A stretch of 64,000 bases of DNA from UBA6183 sp943372215. Its GTDB lineage: Bacteria > Bacteroidota > Bacteroidia > UKL13-3. Below the pieces are notes generated by a model. It was not told the origin of the DNA. It searched no databases and saw only the letters and a list, made by a program, of their open reading frames with translations. The stretch is from NCBI GenBank assembly GCA_943372215.1, contig CALRXU020000007.1, forward strand, positions 1-64,000, in the 5' to 3' direction. Each line of letters starts with the position of its first letter. Positions within the stretch are counted from its first letter, which is position 1. Both the position numbers and the translations under genes were made by a program. Shown here piece by piece: positions 1 to 8,954 of this stretch.

Positions 1-896
1 AAATCAGCCACGGGTTTGCGGGTGGGTACACCCACATAAATGCGTTTGGTTACGGAGTCTGTTCCTCTGGGGTTGCGCACCACCAAGGTTACATCGTAAT
101 TACCTGTTTGGGTAAAGGTGTAGCGGAAGTTTTTATTTGCTGGAAATACAGATGAGCTGATGAAGCAACCGATATCTGATACGCAATTGCGAGGTTCGTT
201 TACTTGTTTAATGTTCCAGTAACGCAAGCTATCCATGCTGGAGGTGTTTACAAAAGTATGTGGGCTGTTTACCCAAACGGTATCTATGCCTGCATCGTAA
301 GCGAAGTTGGCTACGGGTATACTAGGAAAGCTAATTACAACCGGGTCAATCACTTCTACTCTATAATCCTCTGCTTCACCAAAAGTGCCAATCGCACCAC
401 AAGCATCCGTTTCAAGCGGAACACCAAAATACATACAAACTACCCTAAGTCTTGTAATACCAGGAAGGGCATTTGAAGGTACTACAAAAGAGCCTGTAAA
501 CAAGGAGGTGGCAGCATTGGGAGAAGAATACACTGATTCTGTACTTTGAAATACCCCATCTCTGTTCCAATCACACCATACCCTAAAGCCTTGCTCCCAA
601 GTAAATGGACCACTTTGTACATTTACCGTTATTGAGCTTCCTTGCCTAACCAATAATTTCTGGTTGGGGAAGTCTGTATAGTTATTGGGCAAAACACTCC
701 CGCATCCAGAGTTTATGTTTGAAATGTTCTGATCCCCTCCTGTTGTAAAAAACGAACCTATTTGGTCGGTTCCACAACCATTGGTGAAAGTAGGCAGGCA
801 GTATGTTTGGGCAACACCAGCCTGTCTAAGTCCGACAAGCAATAAAAACACGAACAAAAGCCTTGAGGGAATGTTAAGGTAAAATTTTATGTCCAT
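1..896 (-). CDS. GEVED/PKD surface protein, N-terminal part (runs off the left edge)
   Basis: The reading frame opens with ATG at 896 and stays open to base 1, giving the first 298 residues of a longer protein. Residues 1-29 form a signal peptide ending near GVAQ. The next roughly 150 residues fit a GEVED domain: the core WCDWNRDGVF and the closing GEAEDYRVEV are both present, with paired cysteines. After this the frame enters a PKD-like immunoglobulin fold (NFAYDAGIDTVWVNSPHTF). Such proteins are exported across the outer membrane in Bacteroidota, usually by T9SS, but the C-terminus that would prove this lies outside the window. The role is probably cell-surface binding or adhesion; no catalytic motif is visible. 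Confidence 0.8.
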   Translation of the reverse strand, partial: MDIKFYLNIPSRLLFVFLLLVGLRQAGVAQTYCLPTFTNGCGTDQIGSFFTTGGDQNISNINSGCGSVLPNNYTDFPNQKLLVRQGSSITVNVQSGPFTWEQGFRVWCDWNRDGVFQSTESVYSSPNAATSLFTGSFVVPSNALPGITRLRVVCMYFGVPLETDACGAIGTFGEAEDYRVEVIDPVVISFPSIPVANFAYDAGIDTVWVNSPHTFVNTSSMDSLRYWNIKQVNEPRNCVSDIGCFISSSVFPANKNFRYTFTQTGNYDVTLVVRNPRGTDSVTKRIYVGVPTRKPVAD

Positions 897-1062
897 ATAA
901 GAAGTAATATTACGCTAATGTACAATTAAATCTTCTTTCTCAAAAGACATACCTTAAATTATTCTCAATCTTTTATTTTCATTGATGGGGGTATGCAGCC
1001 GTTCAAAGTTAGAATTTGAAAAGCAATGCGAACAAAAAAGTTGCCGCGTTTGTTGGACAACA

Positions 1063-2556
1063 CTACTGGGTAATTTCAATAATTTCGCCTTGCCAGTTTA
1101 AGATATAAATGCCTTTATCAGTTAACAGGTAATTGTTTTTAGAAGAAAAAAACTCGATAAACGGATCTCCCGGTTCATCACTTTCATCGCCATCCTTTTT
1201 TACCAACTCTTGTTTGCCCAGTACCTGATTGGTTTTTCTGTCCACCACAATCTGCAACAATGCTACAGAATCTGTTTTGCAAAGTAAGGTAATGGTGTTG
1301 TTGGTAAAACGCATATCAACTATCCAAGTGATGTCCTTTTGGTAATCGCGCACATCCCTTTGCATTTGGTACTTGCGGTCTAGAAAAACCGGAGCTGCTT
1401 CATAAAACAGCCATTCTTTATTATACCTGTAGCCATAATAGCCAGCCCGCATATTTAAGCTCTTTCCTGAAAAGGAATAGGATTGTATGGTTAGAGAATC
1501 TGCAACTACACCTTTGTACTCAAAGGTGGTGGTTGCTTGGGGTTTTACATATTGCAATACCAACTTGGTTTTGGCCAATTCCATCTCATCTTTTACAGTT
1601 TTATCACAACCCAATAACAAGAGGGTGTCATTTACATACTCTATGATACAAAGGTCTTGTATGTAGGAAGGCCGCAACTCACCATTTTCGGGGTAACTGT
1701 TCCACGTATTTACATGAAATAACTTGTAGGTTTTGGTTTTAAAATTATAACAAAATACAAAAGGAAACCACTCTTGTTTAATAATATATCCTGTATCAAG
1801 CGGGTTGTAATAAAAAACATCTAATTCAGTCATCAGCTCATCACCGTTTACAGAAGGTTCGGTGGAGAACTTATACAGCAATTCACTAGGGCCATCAAAA
1901 CGTTGTCGGTACTTGTTTACGGCTGCATAGGTTGCCGGAAGTTTCAATTGGGCATAAATCAACTCCATCGTTCCAGAGTCTATTATGATAGAGTCGGTGA
2001 GGTGAGTTTGTAGGTTATAAACATACAGCTTACCTGCCTCTTTAAAAGAATGAACAACAAGGTTATCACCCACTTTACTAAAACTTTTCCAACCCATTAA
2101 TTTAGCTATGGGTTTACTTTGGTGTTTGGTTACAACAAGAGGTTTTGATAATTTTAATACCTGCCTAAACACATCCTCGTGATAAAACAAGCTGTCAATA
2201 CTTGACGAGTAAACAATTTGATTCATCAATGTATCGTATAAACATATCACCGGAACTTTACTTGTACCAAATTTTTTATTCAATACGGCATGCACCTTAT
2301 TATTCATTTCAATGCTTACCGGTTGCCCGATGATTTGTTGCGTGTAATTTAGAGCCTGGTTATAGGTAGCCGTTTTGGTGGAATAAACAAAGGTGATGGC
2401 CTTTGTTAAATCAGGAAACTTTGACAGGGTGCTTGCTGCGGCATTGCTTGATGAGCAGTTAAAGGGATTGATATAGCCTACCAGTTGAATAGAGGAGGCA
2501 GAAACACCTTGTATCAATAACACGTCAAGTAGAAATAGCATTATTGATTTATACAT
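1063..2556 (-). CDS. Secreted protein of unknown function with thioredoxin-like N-terminus
   Basis: 497 residues with a signal peptide (MYKSIMLFLLDVLLIQGVSA). Residues 22-120 read like a degenerate redoxin fold: a strand (IQLVGYI), a single cysteine in NPFNCSSSN, then a helix and ITFVYS, and a strand VPVICLYDT. There is no CxxC motif, so redox activity is unlikely. The remaining 350 residues have regularly spaced hydrophobic strands with aromatic and aspartate turns, like a beta-propeller. I do not recognise the family. The flanking genes give no functional clue. It is probably periplasmic or surface-exposed. Confidence 0.65.
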   Translation of the reverse strand: MYKSIMLFLLDVLLIQGVSASSIQLVGYINPFNCSSSNAAASTLSKFPDLTKAITFVYSTKTATYNQALNYTQQIIGQPVSIEMNNKVHAVLNKKFGTSKVPVICLYDTLMNQIVYSSSIDSLFYHEDVFRQVLKLSKPLVVTKHQSKPIAKLMGWKSFSKVGDNLVVHSFKEAGKLYVYNLQTHLTDSIIIDSGTMELIYAQLKLPATYAAVNKYRQRFDGPSELLYKFSTEPSVNGDELMTELDVFYYNPLDTGYIIKQEWFPFVFCYNFKTKTYKLFHVNTWNSYPENGELRPSYIQDLCIIEYVNDTLLLLGCDKTVKDEMELAKTKLVLQYVKPQATTTFEYKGVVADSLTIQSYSFSGKSLNMRAGYYGYRYNKEWLFYEAAPVFLDRKYQMQRDVRDYQKDITWIVDMRFTNNTITLLCKTDSVALLQIVVDRKTNQVLGKQELVKKDGDESDEPGDPFIEFFSSKNNYLLTDKGIYILNWQGEIIEITQ

Positions 2557-2641
2557 AGTAGGATTTTGTTTTCTACTAAGATAGCTAATTTACATGGGTG
2601 TACAAATTTCAGTTTGAGATAAGGTACGTTTCTAATACCTA

Positions 2642-2671
2642 TAAAGGAGGCTCTTTGCAGAACCTCCTTTA
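2642..2671 (-). terminator. Hairpin terminator after the SRPBCC gene
   Basis: A 9-bp stem TAAAGGAGG (2642-2650) pairs with CCTCCTTTA (2663-2671), with further TCT/AGA pairing inside the loop. It lies 14 bases beyond the stop of the minus-strand gene that ends at 2685. There is no long T run, so termination strength is uncertain. Confidence 0.5.
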
Positions 2672-2684
2672 CCATTCCTGTTTT

Positions 2685-3689
2685 TTAGTTTTTAACCGGA
2701 AACACCATTTCGGTTAACCATTTGGTGGTGTCTTTTTCCACCATGGGGTCGGTTACATACACTTCTGTTGGCGGGCCACCCGGGGTTAATCCTTTTTCTT
2801 TCATGTAAGCATCCATGGCCTGATAAACGGCTTCGTTTTTATCATAAGCACCATAATATTTTACCACCATGGCGTCAAAGGCTTCCTGCACATTAAATTT
2901 AATATCGCCCTCGCCCTTTGTATCTTGCTCTACGGGCAATGCAGCATTAAACATGCTGATGTTGTACCAAGTGGTAAATGGGTAACCCACTACCTTGTTG
3001 TTGCTCTTTTTTACGTAAGTATCTAACTTTAAAAAGCTCTCGCCAATAGCGGTGCCAATGGCTTCGCGTTTTACATTTTTGTTGCTGATAAAAACAAACT
3101 TTTGGGTGGGTATGGTTCTTTTCTCTACTTCAAAACCCAATACCATTTCTTTCTTTGGGGTGCTTTCGCAAATTTTCTTGATGGCGGCTAATCCTTTTTC
3201 GTAATCGGGGCCAATCATTTTGTCCATGAACAATCCAAAGTATTTGCCCATGGGGTTCATGCCCATATCGCTATCCAGTGTCCAGGTTATTTTAGTGCCT
3301 CCATCAACTTTGGTAAAATAATAAGCCGCTTGCGAAGGACTCATGCCTTCAAACTCCAAACTCGTCATAATCAGTTCTCCAGGTTTACTTTCTGTAATGG
3401 TGAGCTTACCGTTACCTACATTGGGGTTTTCACTTTTCCAAGTGTACCAAGCATCTTTGCCTACGGCTACTTCACTAAACGTCCACTGGGCATTGGTATC
3501 TAATGCATGCCATGGACTCCATGCTTTCCATTGGTGCAGGTCGTTGATTAAATCAAAGGCCATTTCTGCATTTGATTCAATGACAATGCTGCGCTCAACA
3601 TGGCTTTTGCTAGGTAGAAAAAAGGAAACAATAACAAGAAGTGCAATAAACGCTAAAAGGCCAAGGCCTATTGTTTTGAGTATTTTCAT
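2685..3689 (-). CDS. SRPBCC (polyketide-cyclase-like) and GyrI-like effector-binding fusion
   Basis: 334 residues from ATG 3689, chosen because MKILKTIGLG starts a typical membrane segment; an upstream in-frame ATG at 3722 would add 11 polar residues. Residues 5-25 are one membrane helix. Residues 30-170 match the SRPBCC fold (ERSIVIESNAEMAFDLINDLHQWKAWSPW, then GxGxLTITESxPGELI). Residues 185-334 resemble the GyrI-like/AraC effector-binding domain (FEVEKRTIPTQKFVF, with TWYNISMFNAALPV and EVYVTDP). Both domains bind small hydrophobic ligands in other proteins; the fusion has no DNA-binding part. The ligand is unknown. It is anchored in the inner membrane and transcribed away from the divergent transglycosylase gene. 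Confidence 0.75.
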   Translation of the reverse strand: MKILKTIGLGLLAFIALLVIVSFFLPSKSHVERSIVIESNAEMAFDLINDLHQWKAWSPWHALDTNAQWTFSEVAVGKDAWYTWKSENPNVGNGKLTITESKPGELIMTSLEFEGMSPSQAAYYFTKVDGGTKITWTLDSDMGMNPMGKYFGLFMDKMIGPDYEKGLAAIKKICESTPKKEMVLGFEVEKRTIPTQKFVFISNKNVKREAIGTAIGESFLKLDTYVKKSNNKVVGYPFTTWYNISMFNAALPVEQDTKGEGDIKFNVQEAFDAMVVKYYGAYDKNEAVYQAMDAYMKEKGLTPGGPPTEVYVTDPMVEKDTTKWLTEMVFPVKN

Positions 3690-3766
3690 AGTGCTGATAG
3701 AATTGTGATAACAAAGCAACATTTTTTTCGTTAAAAATGCTACTAAAGTATTTGTTTAGAGATTTT

Positions 3767-3774
3767 TATATTTG
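3767..3774 (+). promoter_or_regulatory. TAnnTTTG box (TATATTTG)
   Basis: Matches the Bacteroidota -7 element four bases before the ATG at 3779. No TTG lies at the proper distance upstream, so this is only a partial promoter match. If used, the transcript would be almost leaderless. Confidence 0.3.
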
Positions 3775-3778
3775 CCAC

Positions 3779-4741
3779 ATGTTGAAATTCCCTATAAAAT
3801 TTATTGCTCTTATTATTGTTGGGTTAACCTGTTCTGGGTTATTTGTTTACGCCACTTTAACGGATGATGATAAGCAGCAAAAGGAATTTGAGACTTATTA
3901 CAAAATCTATTCCCTTGCTTCGCCCAATCAACTTGCGTTTGCAGGTGAGCCTGTTCCTTTAGATGATGCCGACATTCAGGAACGTTATGACCGAGAATTA
4001 TTAACCAATGTGTATTGGCAATCGCAAACGGTATTGATGTTAAAAAGGGGACACAAGTTTTTTCCTTTAATAGAAAAAATATTGGCACAAAACGGTATCC
4101 CTGAAGATTTGAAATACCTTGCTTTGGCAGAAAGCGGTTTGCAAAATGTGGTATCTCCGGCTGGGGCCTCAGGGTACTGGCAAATGCTAGAGGCCACGGC
4201 AAAAATTTATGGTTTAGAGATTAATGCTGATGTGGATGAGCGTTACCACCTGATTAAATCAACAGAAGCTGCATGCCGTTATTTTAAAGAGGCGTATGGC
4301 ATTTTTAACAGTTGGGCACTGGTAGCGGCTTCCTATAACATGGGCATTGATGGGGTGCGTAAACAGTTGCAACAACAAGGGGTAAACAGCTATTATGATT
4401 TGTGGTTGAATACGGAAACGGCAAGGTATGTGTTTAGGATACTGTCCATTAAAGAAATTGCTTCCCGCCCCAAAGCATTTGGTTTTAACATTGCTGAGCA
4501 GCACCAATACAAACTACCAAGTACTGTTGTGGTAAAAATAAATGCTAACGTGCCTGATTTGGTAAAGTTTAGCCTGGAGTTAAATTGCAATTACAAAACG
4601 TTGAAACTGCTGAATCCATGGCTTAGAAGCAAACAACTGGCCGTAAGCAACAAGCCTTATTATGTTGATTTGCCAAAGGATAAACTGCTAAATAGTTCAT
4701 TTAAAAACAGTGTGGTGAATGATACGTTGGTTTATAACTAA
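3779..4741 (+). CDS. Lytic transglycosylase (SLT family)
   Basis: 320 residues from ATG 3779; the longer in-frame start at 3737 would add residues without a signal sequence. A membrane or signal helix (KFIALIIVGLTCSGLFVYATL) leads into an SLT domain near residues 95-215: LALAESGLQ carries the catalytic glutamate, SPAGASGYWQMLEATA the GxWQ loop, and AASYNMG the closing helix motif. The C-terminal 80 residues (ending in a YVDLPKD strand) recall the post-SLT region of MltD-like enzymes, but no clear LysM motif is present. The enzyme should cleave the MurNAc-GlcNAc bond of peptidoglycan with 1,6-anhydro product. It converges on nadD with a single base between the stop codons. Confidence 0.85.
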   Translation: MLKFPIKFIALIIVGLTCSGLFVYATLTDDDKQQKEFETYYKIYSLASPNQLAFAGEPVPLDDADIQERYDRELLTNVYWQSQTVLMLKRGHKFFPLIEKILAQNGIPEDLKYLALAESGLQNVVSPAGASGYWQMLEATAKIYGLEINADVDERYHLIKSTEAACRYFKEAYGIFNSWALVAASYNMGIDGVRKQLQQQGVNSYYDLWLNTETARYVFRILSIKEIASRPKAFGFNIAEQHQYKLPSTVVVKINANVPDLVKFSLELNCNYKTLKLLNPWLRSKQLAVSNKPYYVDLPKDKLLNSSFKNSVVNDTLVYN

Positions 4742-4742
4742 C

Positions 4743-5318
4743 CTATTTGTACAAGCCTTTCATGGCAATAAATTCTTCTACAGTTTGAGGCACCAAGTAT
4801 TTGATGGATTTTCCGGCCTGTAACATTTCGCGGATGTAGGTGGATGAGATATTCAAGAGTGGCACTTCAAATATTTTTATTTTTGGGTGATTGGCCAACA
4901 AGGGATTTTCATGAAAGCCAGCTCTTCGGTACACATACACTTCGTGGTTTTTAAGGATAGTTTCATATTGTTTCCATAAATGGAATGATTGCAGGTTGTC
5001 TCCACCAATAATAGGCACAAAAGTGTATTCGGGGTACGCCTTACCCAACTCCTCCAAGGTATTTACGGTGTATGAAGGGCGTGAGAGTTTAAACTCAAAA
5101 TCGCTTGCGGTAAATCGTTCATCGCCATTAATAGCCAGTTGCATTAAATGCAATCGGGTATTTTCATCCAACAACTCATCATTGGCTTTAAATGGATTTT
5201 GTGGAGAAATGATGAACCAGATTTTATCTAATGTGGTGAATTGAACAAAGTAGTTGGCAATGAGTAAATGCCCAGTATGAACGGGGTTAAATGAACCAAA
5301 AAACAGTCCGATTTTCAT
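4743..5318 (-). CDS. nadD: Nicotinate-nucleotide adenylyltransferase
   Basis: 191 residues, the normal size. GSFNPVHTGH at residues 8-17 contains the nucleotidyltransferase HxGH motif (H14, H17), and ISSTYIREM near residue 158 is the second adenylate-binding motif. The enzyme joins ATP and nicotinate mononucleotide to deamido-NAD in cytoplasmic NAD synthesis. It is the third gene of a tight yicC-gmk-nadD operon, starting 3 bases after the gmk stop. The order is common in Bacteroidota. Confidence 0.93.
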   Translation of the reverse strand: MKIGLFFGSFNPVHTGHLLIANYFVQFTTLDKIWFIISPQNPFKANDELLDENTRLHLMQLAINGDERFTASDFEFKLSRPSYTVNTLEELGKAYPEYTFVPIIGGDNLQSFHLWKQYETILKNHEVYVYRRAGFHENPLLANHPKIKIFEVPLLNISSTYIREMLQAGKSIKYLVPQTVEEFIAMKGLYK

Positions 5319-5321
5319 GCA

Positions 5322-5885
5322 TTATTGATTTAAAAATGCGGTAATTAAATTTTCCGCTTGATGGAGTGTGTCTTCCAAATCTTTATTTAACAGCACTTGT
5401 TCAAATTTGTTTTCGTAAGAGAGTTCATGCAAGGCCTTTTTTAACCGTATCTGTAAGGTTTCTTCCGTTTCAGTAGAGCGAAATCTTAAACGCTCTTCCA
5501 AAATGGCTACACTTGGTGGTTTTACAAAAACTGCCAGTGCTTTATCGCCAAAGTAATTTTTAATATTTAATCCGCCTTCCACATCTACATCAAAAATCAC
5601 GGCTTTGTCCATGGCCCAAATGCGTTGTATTTCCGATTTTAACGTGCCATAAAAATTGCCACCGTACACTTCTTCATACTCCAAAAATTCGCCTTGCTGA
5701 ATGCGTTGTTTAAATTCTTCCTGAGAAATAAAATAATAGTCCCTGCCATGCTCTTCATTGGCTCTTTTAGCGCGGGTGCAGGCACTTACAGAGAAGGCAA
5801 TCCTGCTGTCAATAGATAAAAGGTGTTTTACAATGGTGGTTTTACCACTACCAGAAGGTGCACAAAAAATAACCACTTTATTCAT
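5322..5885 (-). CDS. gmk: Guanylate kinase
   Basis: 187 residues. The P-loop APSGSGKTT is at residues 9-17, followed by the GMP-binding region (SACTRAKRANEEHGRDYYFIS and GEFLEYEEVYGGNFYGT) and the lid (RLRFRSTETEETLQIRL). It phosphorylates GMP to GDP with ATP in the cytoplasm. It lies 21 bases after yicC and 3 bases before nadD. Confidence 0.95.
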   Translation of the reverse strand: MNKVVIFCAPSGSGKTTIVKHLLSIDSRIAFSVSACTRAKRANEEHGRDYYFISQEEFKQRIQQGEFLEYEEVYGGNFYGTLKSEIQRIWAMDKAVIFDVDVEGGLNIKNYFGDKALAVFVKPPSVAILEERLRFRSTETEETLQIRLKKALHELSYENKFEQVLLNKDLEDTLHQAENLITAFLNQ

Positions 5886-5906
5886 CCTGTTTCAGTGCAA
5901 TAGGGG

Positions 5907-6776
5907 TTAAATGATGTTGTTGATTTGTTCTTTAATCTTCTCCAGTTCGTCCTTCATTTCCACCACACGTTGTTGGATTTTAAAGTGGTTGGCTTTGCTT
6001 CCTATGGTGTTGATTTCTCTGCCCATTTCCTGCGCAATGAAGCCCAGTTTTTTTCCCGCTGATTTTACTTGGAGGGTTTCTTTAAAATATTTGCAGTGTT
6101 GTACCAACCTTGTTTTTTCTTCGCTGATGTCGAGCTTTTCTATGTAATAAACCAGCTCTTGTTCAAAGCGGTTTTTATCCAGGTTATCTTCTTTTAGTTG
6201 GCTTATCTCTTGATCAATCCTGCCCCTTATGGTTTGTATACGTTCTGGTTCAATGGCTTCAATTTCTGTAATTAAATGCAAAATAGCCTCTGTCATTCGG
6301 GTTAATTCGCCAGCCAACATTTCCCCTTCTTTTATCCTGAATTTTTCAAATTCCGTAAATCCTTTATTGACTACCTCCATCAATAATTTCAAGTCCTCTT
6401 CTTTGTTTTCCTCTTCAACGGGTTGAAACAAATTGGGCAATTGCAGCATATTGGCGGCCAACATCTGGTGGCTAACACCAGACTCTTCGCATACATCCTT
6501 TAATTCTTTTAAGTAATAGGCAGCCACATCTTTATTCACGGGCATTACTTTATCTTCTGCACGTTTAAAGTGTACATTGATGTTTACCTGGCAACTGCCT
6601 CGCTCAATCAGTCGCGTAAGTTCTTTGCGCACTTCATGGTCTTTACTTTGCCACACCTTGGGCATGCGCAAATTCAACTCCAAAAACTTGTTGTTTAGCG
6701 ATTTGTATTCGGCTTTAATGGTGAACCTTTCGGTATCAATTTCAGCCTGACCATAACCGGTCATTGATCTTAGCAT
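5907..6776 (-). CDS. yicC: YicC/YloC family endoribonuclease
   Basis: 289 residues from ATG 6776, where MLRSMTGYGQAE gives the conserved family N-terminus; a longer in-frame start at 6815 would overlap the promoter. The middle has the family's SVNxKxLE-type strand (KAEYKSLNNKFLELNLRMP), and the end has GKKLGFIAQEMGREINTIGSK, the conserved C-terminal signature. In E. coli YicC is an RNase acting on small RNAs; the role in Bacteroidota is not established. It is the first gene of the yicC-gmk-nadD operon, with a good promoter at 6793-6822. Confidence 0.88.
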   Translation of the reverse strand: MLRSMTGYGQAEIDTERFTIKAEYKSLNNKFLELNLRMPKVWQSKDHEVRKELTRLIERGSCQVNINVHFKRAEDKVMPVNKDVAAYYLKELKDVCEESGVSHQMLAANMLQLPNLFQPVEEENKEEDLKLLMEVVNKGFTEFEKFRIKEGEMLAGELTRMTEAILHLITEIEAIEPERIQTIRGRIDQEISQLKEDNLDKNRFEQELVYYIEKLDISEEKTRLVQHCKYFKETLQVKSAGKKLGFIAQEMGREINTIGSKANHFKIQQRVVEMKDELEKIKEQINNII

Positions 6777-6792
6777 AGTTGTTAACTTTGGG

Positions 6793-6822
6793 CAAAAGTA
6801 AGCTAAACCGCTCAAAAGCCAA
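6793..6822 (-). promoter_or_regulatory. Bacteroidota-type promoter of yicC-gmk-nadD
   Basis: On the minus strand, TTG (6820-6822), a 19-base spacer and TACTTTTG (6793-6800) match the Bacteroidota sigma-A pattern. The -7 box ends 16 bases before the yicC ATG. Confidence 0.65.
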
Positions 6823-6833
6823 TCATTAATCCG

Positions 6834-7841
6834 TTAAGGAATGCGTTTGTCCATGATGGAGAACCAAAGAGGCGGAATTGCTGCTATAAAAAACATGCCC
6901 GCATATCCACTGGGTAATTCTGGGCTTCTTTCGTAACTAACCAAGGCATGGTAAGGCTTTGAAGCATAATAATGGTGGTCGGCATGTCGGCTCAGGTCAA
7001 TTAGAAAAAAGCGGCTTATGGGCTGGTCGCTCTGCCAACTGTGTATTTCTGTTACCCGTTGTTTTTCATTGCGTTCCAAGCCATAATGTTCAATATAGTT
7101 TACGTATTCCAGTAAAAAATTAGCCACTACACAATGCAACACAAACCAGCCGAGTGCTGCCCAACCTAATGTAAATACAATCAGGGTATCAAAACAAGCG
7201 TGTAAAAACAATTGCCTGATTACATAATGGTGCAATGAAAAACGGCTTCTGTTTTCCTGTTTCATGCGTTGGTTTTCTAACTTAAAAGCGCCTTTAAACT
7301 GGCCCATGCTACTGCTTAAGGAAAAAGCATATACACTTTGGCCTCTTTTTGCAGTGGCGGTATCCTTATCTGTTCCCACCCATTTGTGGTGTATTCTTAA
7401 ATGTTCAACAAAAAAATAAAAATTGCCTGTTGTAAACAGCAACAACCGACCTAACCATTGCTGGAATTGAGCCTTGCGGTGAATAAACTCATGAGATACC
7501 ACAATGGCTGAGGCTCCGGAATGAATGCCCATGCTGATTGATGCGCCTAACAAACTGGCTCCCGTAAGCAATTGGTGGTGTATGCCATAAAAAAAGCTGG
7601 TGATGCATAACAACTGCGCCAACACATGTAAGTATAAAATAACCTGAGGCAATATGGCTTCTTTGGCGGCATGTTGGTTGCTTTTAAGCAAAGGCATTAC
7701 CCACTCCAATGCACCCAATACAAACAGGATATACACCGCATTGTACCAAGCTGCCAGCCCTCCAGTTAAGTTGCCATAAACCACCAACATGGCAGGAGTT
7801 AAACTTAAGCCATAAAGTATGTTTCTAATTTGGGCCTTCAT
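6834..7841 (-). CDS. AlkB-type alkane 1-monooxygenase (membrane di-iron enzyme)
   Basis: 335 residues, slightly shorter than classical AlkB (about 400). The family histidine boxes are in order: HEFIHR, HLRIHHKW, the AlkB-specific NYIEHYGL, and RHADHHYYASKPYH. These distinguish it from fatty-acid desaturases, which lack the NYxEHYG motif. About six hydrophobic segments place it in the inner membrane. The reaction would be terminal hydroxylation of an alkane or a similar lipid chain, needing rubredoxin and its reductase, neither of which is nearby. Expression is unclear; no strong promoter box precedes the ATG. Confidence 0.85.
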   Translation of the reverse strand: MKAQIRNILYGLSLTPAMLVVYGNLTGGLAAWYNAVYILFVLGALEWVMPLLKSNQHAAKEAILPQVILYLHVLAQLLCITSFFYGIHHQLLTGASLLGASISMGIHSGASAIVVSHEFIHRKAQFQQWLGRLLLFTTGNFYFFVEHLRIHHKWVGTDKDTATAKRGQSVYAFSLSSSMGQFKGAFKLENQRMKQENRSRFSLHHYVIRQLFLHACFDTLIVFTLGWAALGWFVLHCVVANFLLEYVNYIEHYGLERNEKQRVTEIHSWQSDQPISRFFLIDLSRHADHHYYASKPYHALVSYERSPELPSGYAGMFFIAAIPPLWFSIMDKRIP

Positions 7842-7870
7842 TGTTGTTAAAACGAATACTCAATAAACAA

Positions 7871-7903
7871 AAAATCTGGCTCTTTACCAAGAAACCAGAT
7901 TTT
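7871..7903 (-). terminator. Hairpin terminator after exbB-exbD
   Basis: AAAATCTGG (7871-7879) pairs with CCAGATTTT (7895-7903), with inner TCTT/AAGA pairing. It follows the exbD stop at 7928 on the minus strand by 24 bases. Confidence 0.6.
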
Positions 7904-7927
7904 CACTCTTTTATTTTTAAATCAATT

Positions 7928-8323
7928 TTACTTCTTATCGGTGGCGAGTACCATTTTAAACTTGTTTCTGGCACCAATCTGCATTACATCAACCAAATCC
8001 TGCACTTGTAAATTGTAAGGTAAACGCAGCACTACGGTAAGTTCTGTTAAACTCAATGCCTTTTTTTGCAACTCGGCCTCTAATGAAGCAAAGGGTACTT
8101 CATTTTGGTCAATATAATACCGTTTATCTTCTGTAACTGTAACACTTACAGGCTGCTTATCAATTTGCTGATTGGCTGCTGATTTGGGTAGTAAAATCTT
8201 AATTACGTTTGGGTTTGCTACTGTTGACACAATCAAGAAAAACAACAACAGAAAAAACATGATGTCGTTTAGCGAGTGTGTGGAAACCTCTGCATGAAAA
8301 CGTTTACTTCTTCTGATTTTCAT
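7928..8323 (-). CDS. exbD: ExbD/TolR family biopolymer transport protein
   Basis: 131 residues. One N-terminal membrane helix (MFFLLLFFLIVSTVANPNVI) is preceded by the family's SLNDIMFFLL, where the aspartate is the conserved proton-channel residue. A periplasmic domain (VTVTEDKRYYIDQNEVPF...LQVQDLVDVMQIGARNKFKMVLAT) follows, which fits ExbD/TolR. With ExbB it forms the proton-driven motor that powers TonB-dependent receptors or a Tol-like system. Its start overlaps exbB by 20 bases. No tonB gene lies alongside. Confidence 0.9.
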   Translation of the reverse strand: MKIRRSKRFHAEVSTHSLNDIMFFLLLFFLIVSTVANPNVIKILLPKSAANQQIDKQPVSVTVTEDKRYYIDQNEVPFASLEAELQKKALSLTELTVVLRLPYNLQVQDLVDVMQIGARNKFKMVLATDKK

Positions 8324-8954
8324 AAGATGGTTGTTGAATAATTTTCAAAAACTCAAACGATTGTTTTTGTATTTGCAGTACATTTTTATCAATAAGCATG
8401 GTTAATAAGTGGTAACCGCTGTAAGCAATTACACCCACAACCAAGCCTGTGCCGCTGGATACCATTTTTTCGTATAAACCGCCTGCTATAATACCAATGC
8501 TGATATTATCAGATAACGAAATGCTGTAGAAAATTTTAATTACCCCTGAAATGGTACCGATAAAACCCAGCATGGGAGCTATACCAGCGATTAAGCCCAG
8601 GTAATTCATTTTGCGCTCCATCTCTGCTATTTCTATCTGGGCAGCCGTTTCCATCATGCTTTCAATTTCGCCAATTGGTTTTCCTAAGGTTTTTAAGCCA
8701 CAAAGCAACACTTGCGCGGACGCTGATTGATCGCGTTCGCATAACATGACTGCGGCTTTGATATTGCCACTTTGAAGCTGGTCGTTTAATTGCGGGATAA
8801 GCACTTTGGAAGGATTACCTTTTTTGCGGATGCTCTGCCAACGTTCAATAATTAAGTACACGCTTACGATGGAAAGGATGATGATGGGTATAATTACAAT
8901 GCCGCCTTTCCATAACAGTTCTAATAAATTTAATTCAGTTGGTGTGGTATTCAT
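8304..8954 (-). CDS. exbB: ExbB/TolQ/MotA family proton channel protein
   Basis: 216 residues with three membrane helices: an N-terminal one (IVIIPIIILSIVSVYLII) and two in the C-terminal half (LGLIAGIAPMLGFIGTISGVI and YEKMVSSGTGLVVGVIAYSGYHLL). LIAGIAPMLGFIGTISG is the MotA/TolQ/ExbB signature. It partners ExbD, whose gene overlaps its 3' end. The pair could energise the two TonB-dependent receptors in this window, but this is inference. Confidence 0.9.
   Translation of the reverse strand: MNTTPTELNLLELLWKGGIVIIPIIILSIVSVYLIIERWQSIRKKGNPSKVLIPQLNDQLQSGNIKAAVMLCERDQSASAQVLLCGLKTLGKPIGEIESMMETAAQIEIAEMERKMNYLGLIAGIAPMLGFIGTISGVIKIFYSISLSDNISIGIIAGGLYEKMVSSGTGLVVGVIAYSGYHLLTMLIDKNVLQIQKQSFEFLKIIQQPSYENQKK

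Noticed and set aside
204..476. Plus-strand frame of 90 codons near the left edge
   Set aside because: It lies antisense to the GEVED protein, whose minus-strand frame has clear domain motifs. It has no protein-like features.
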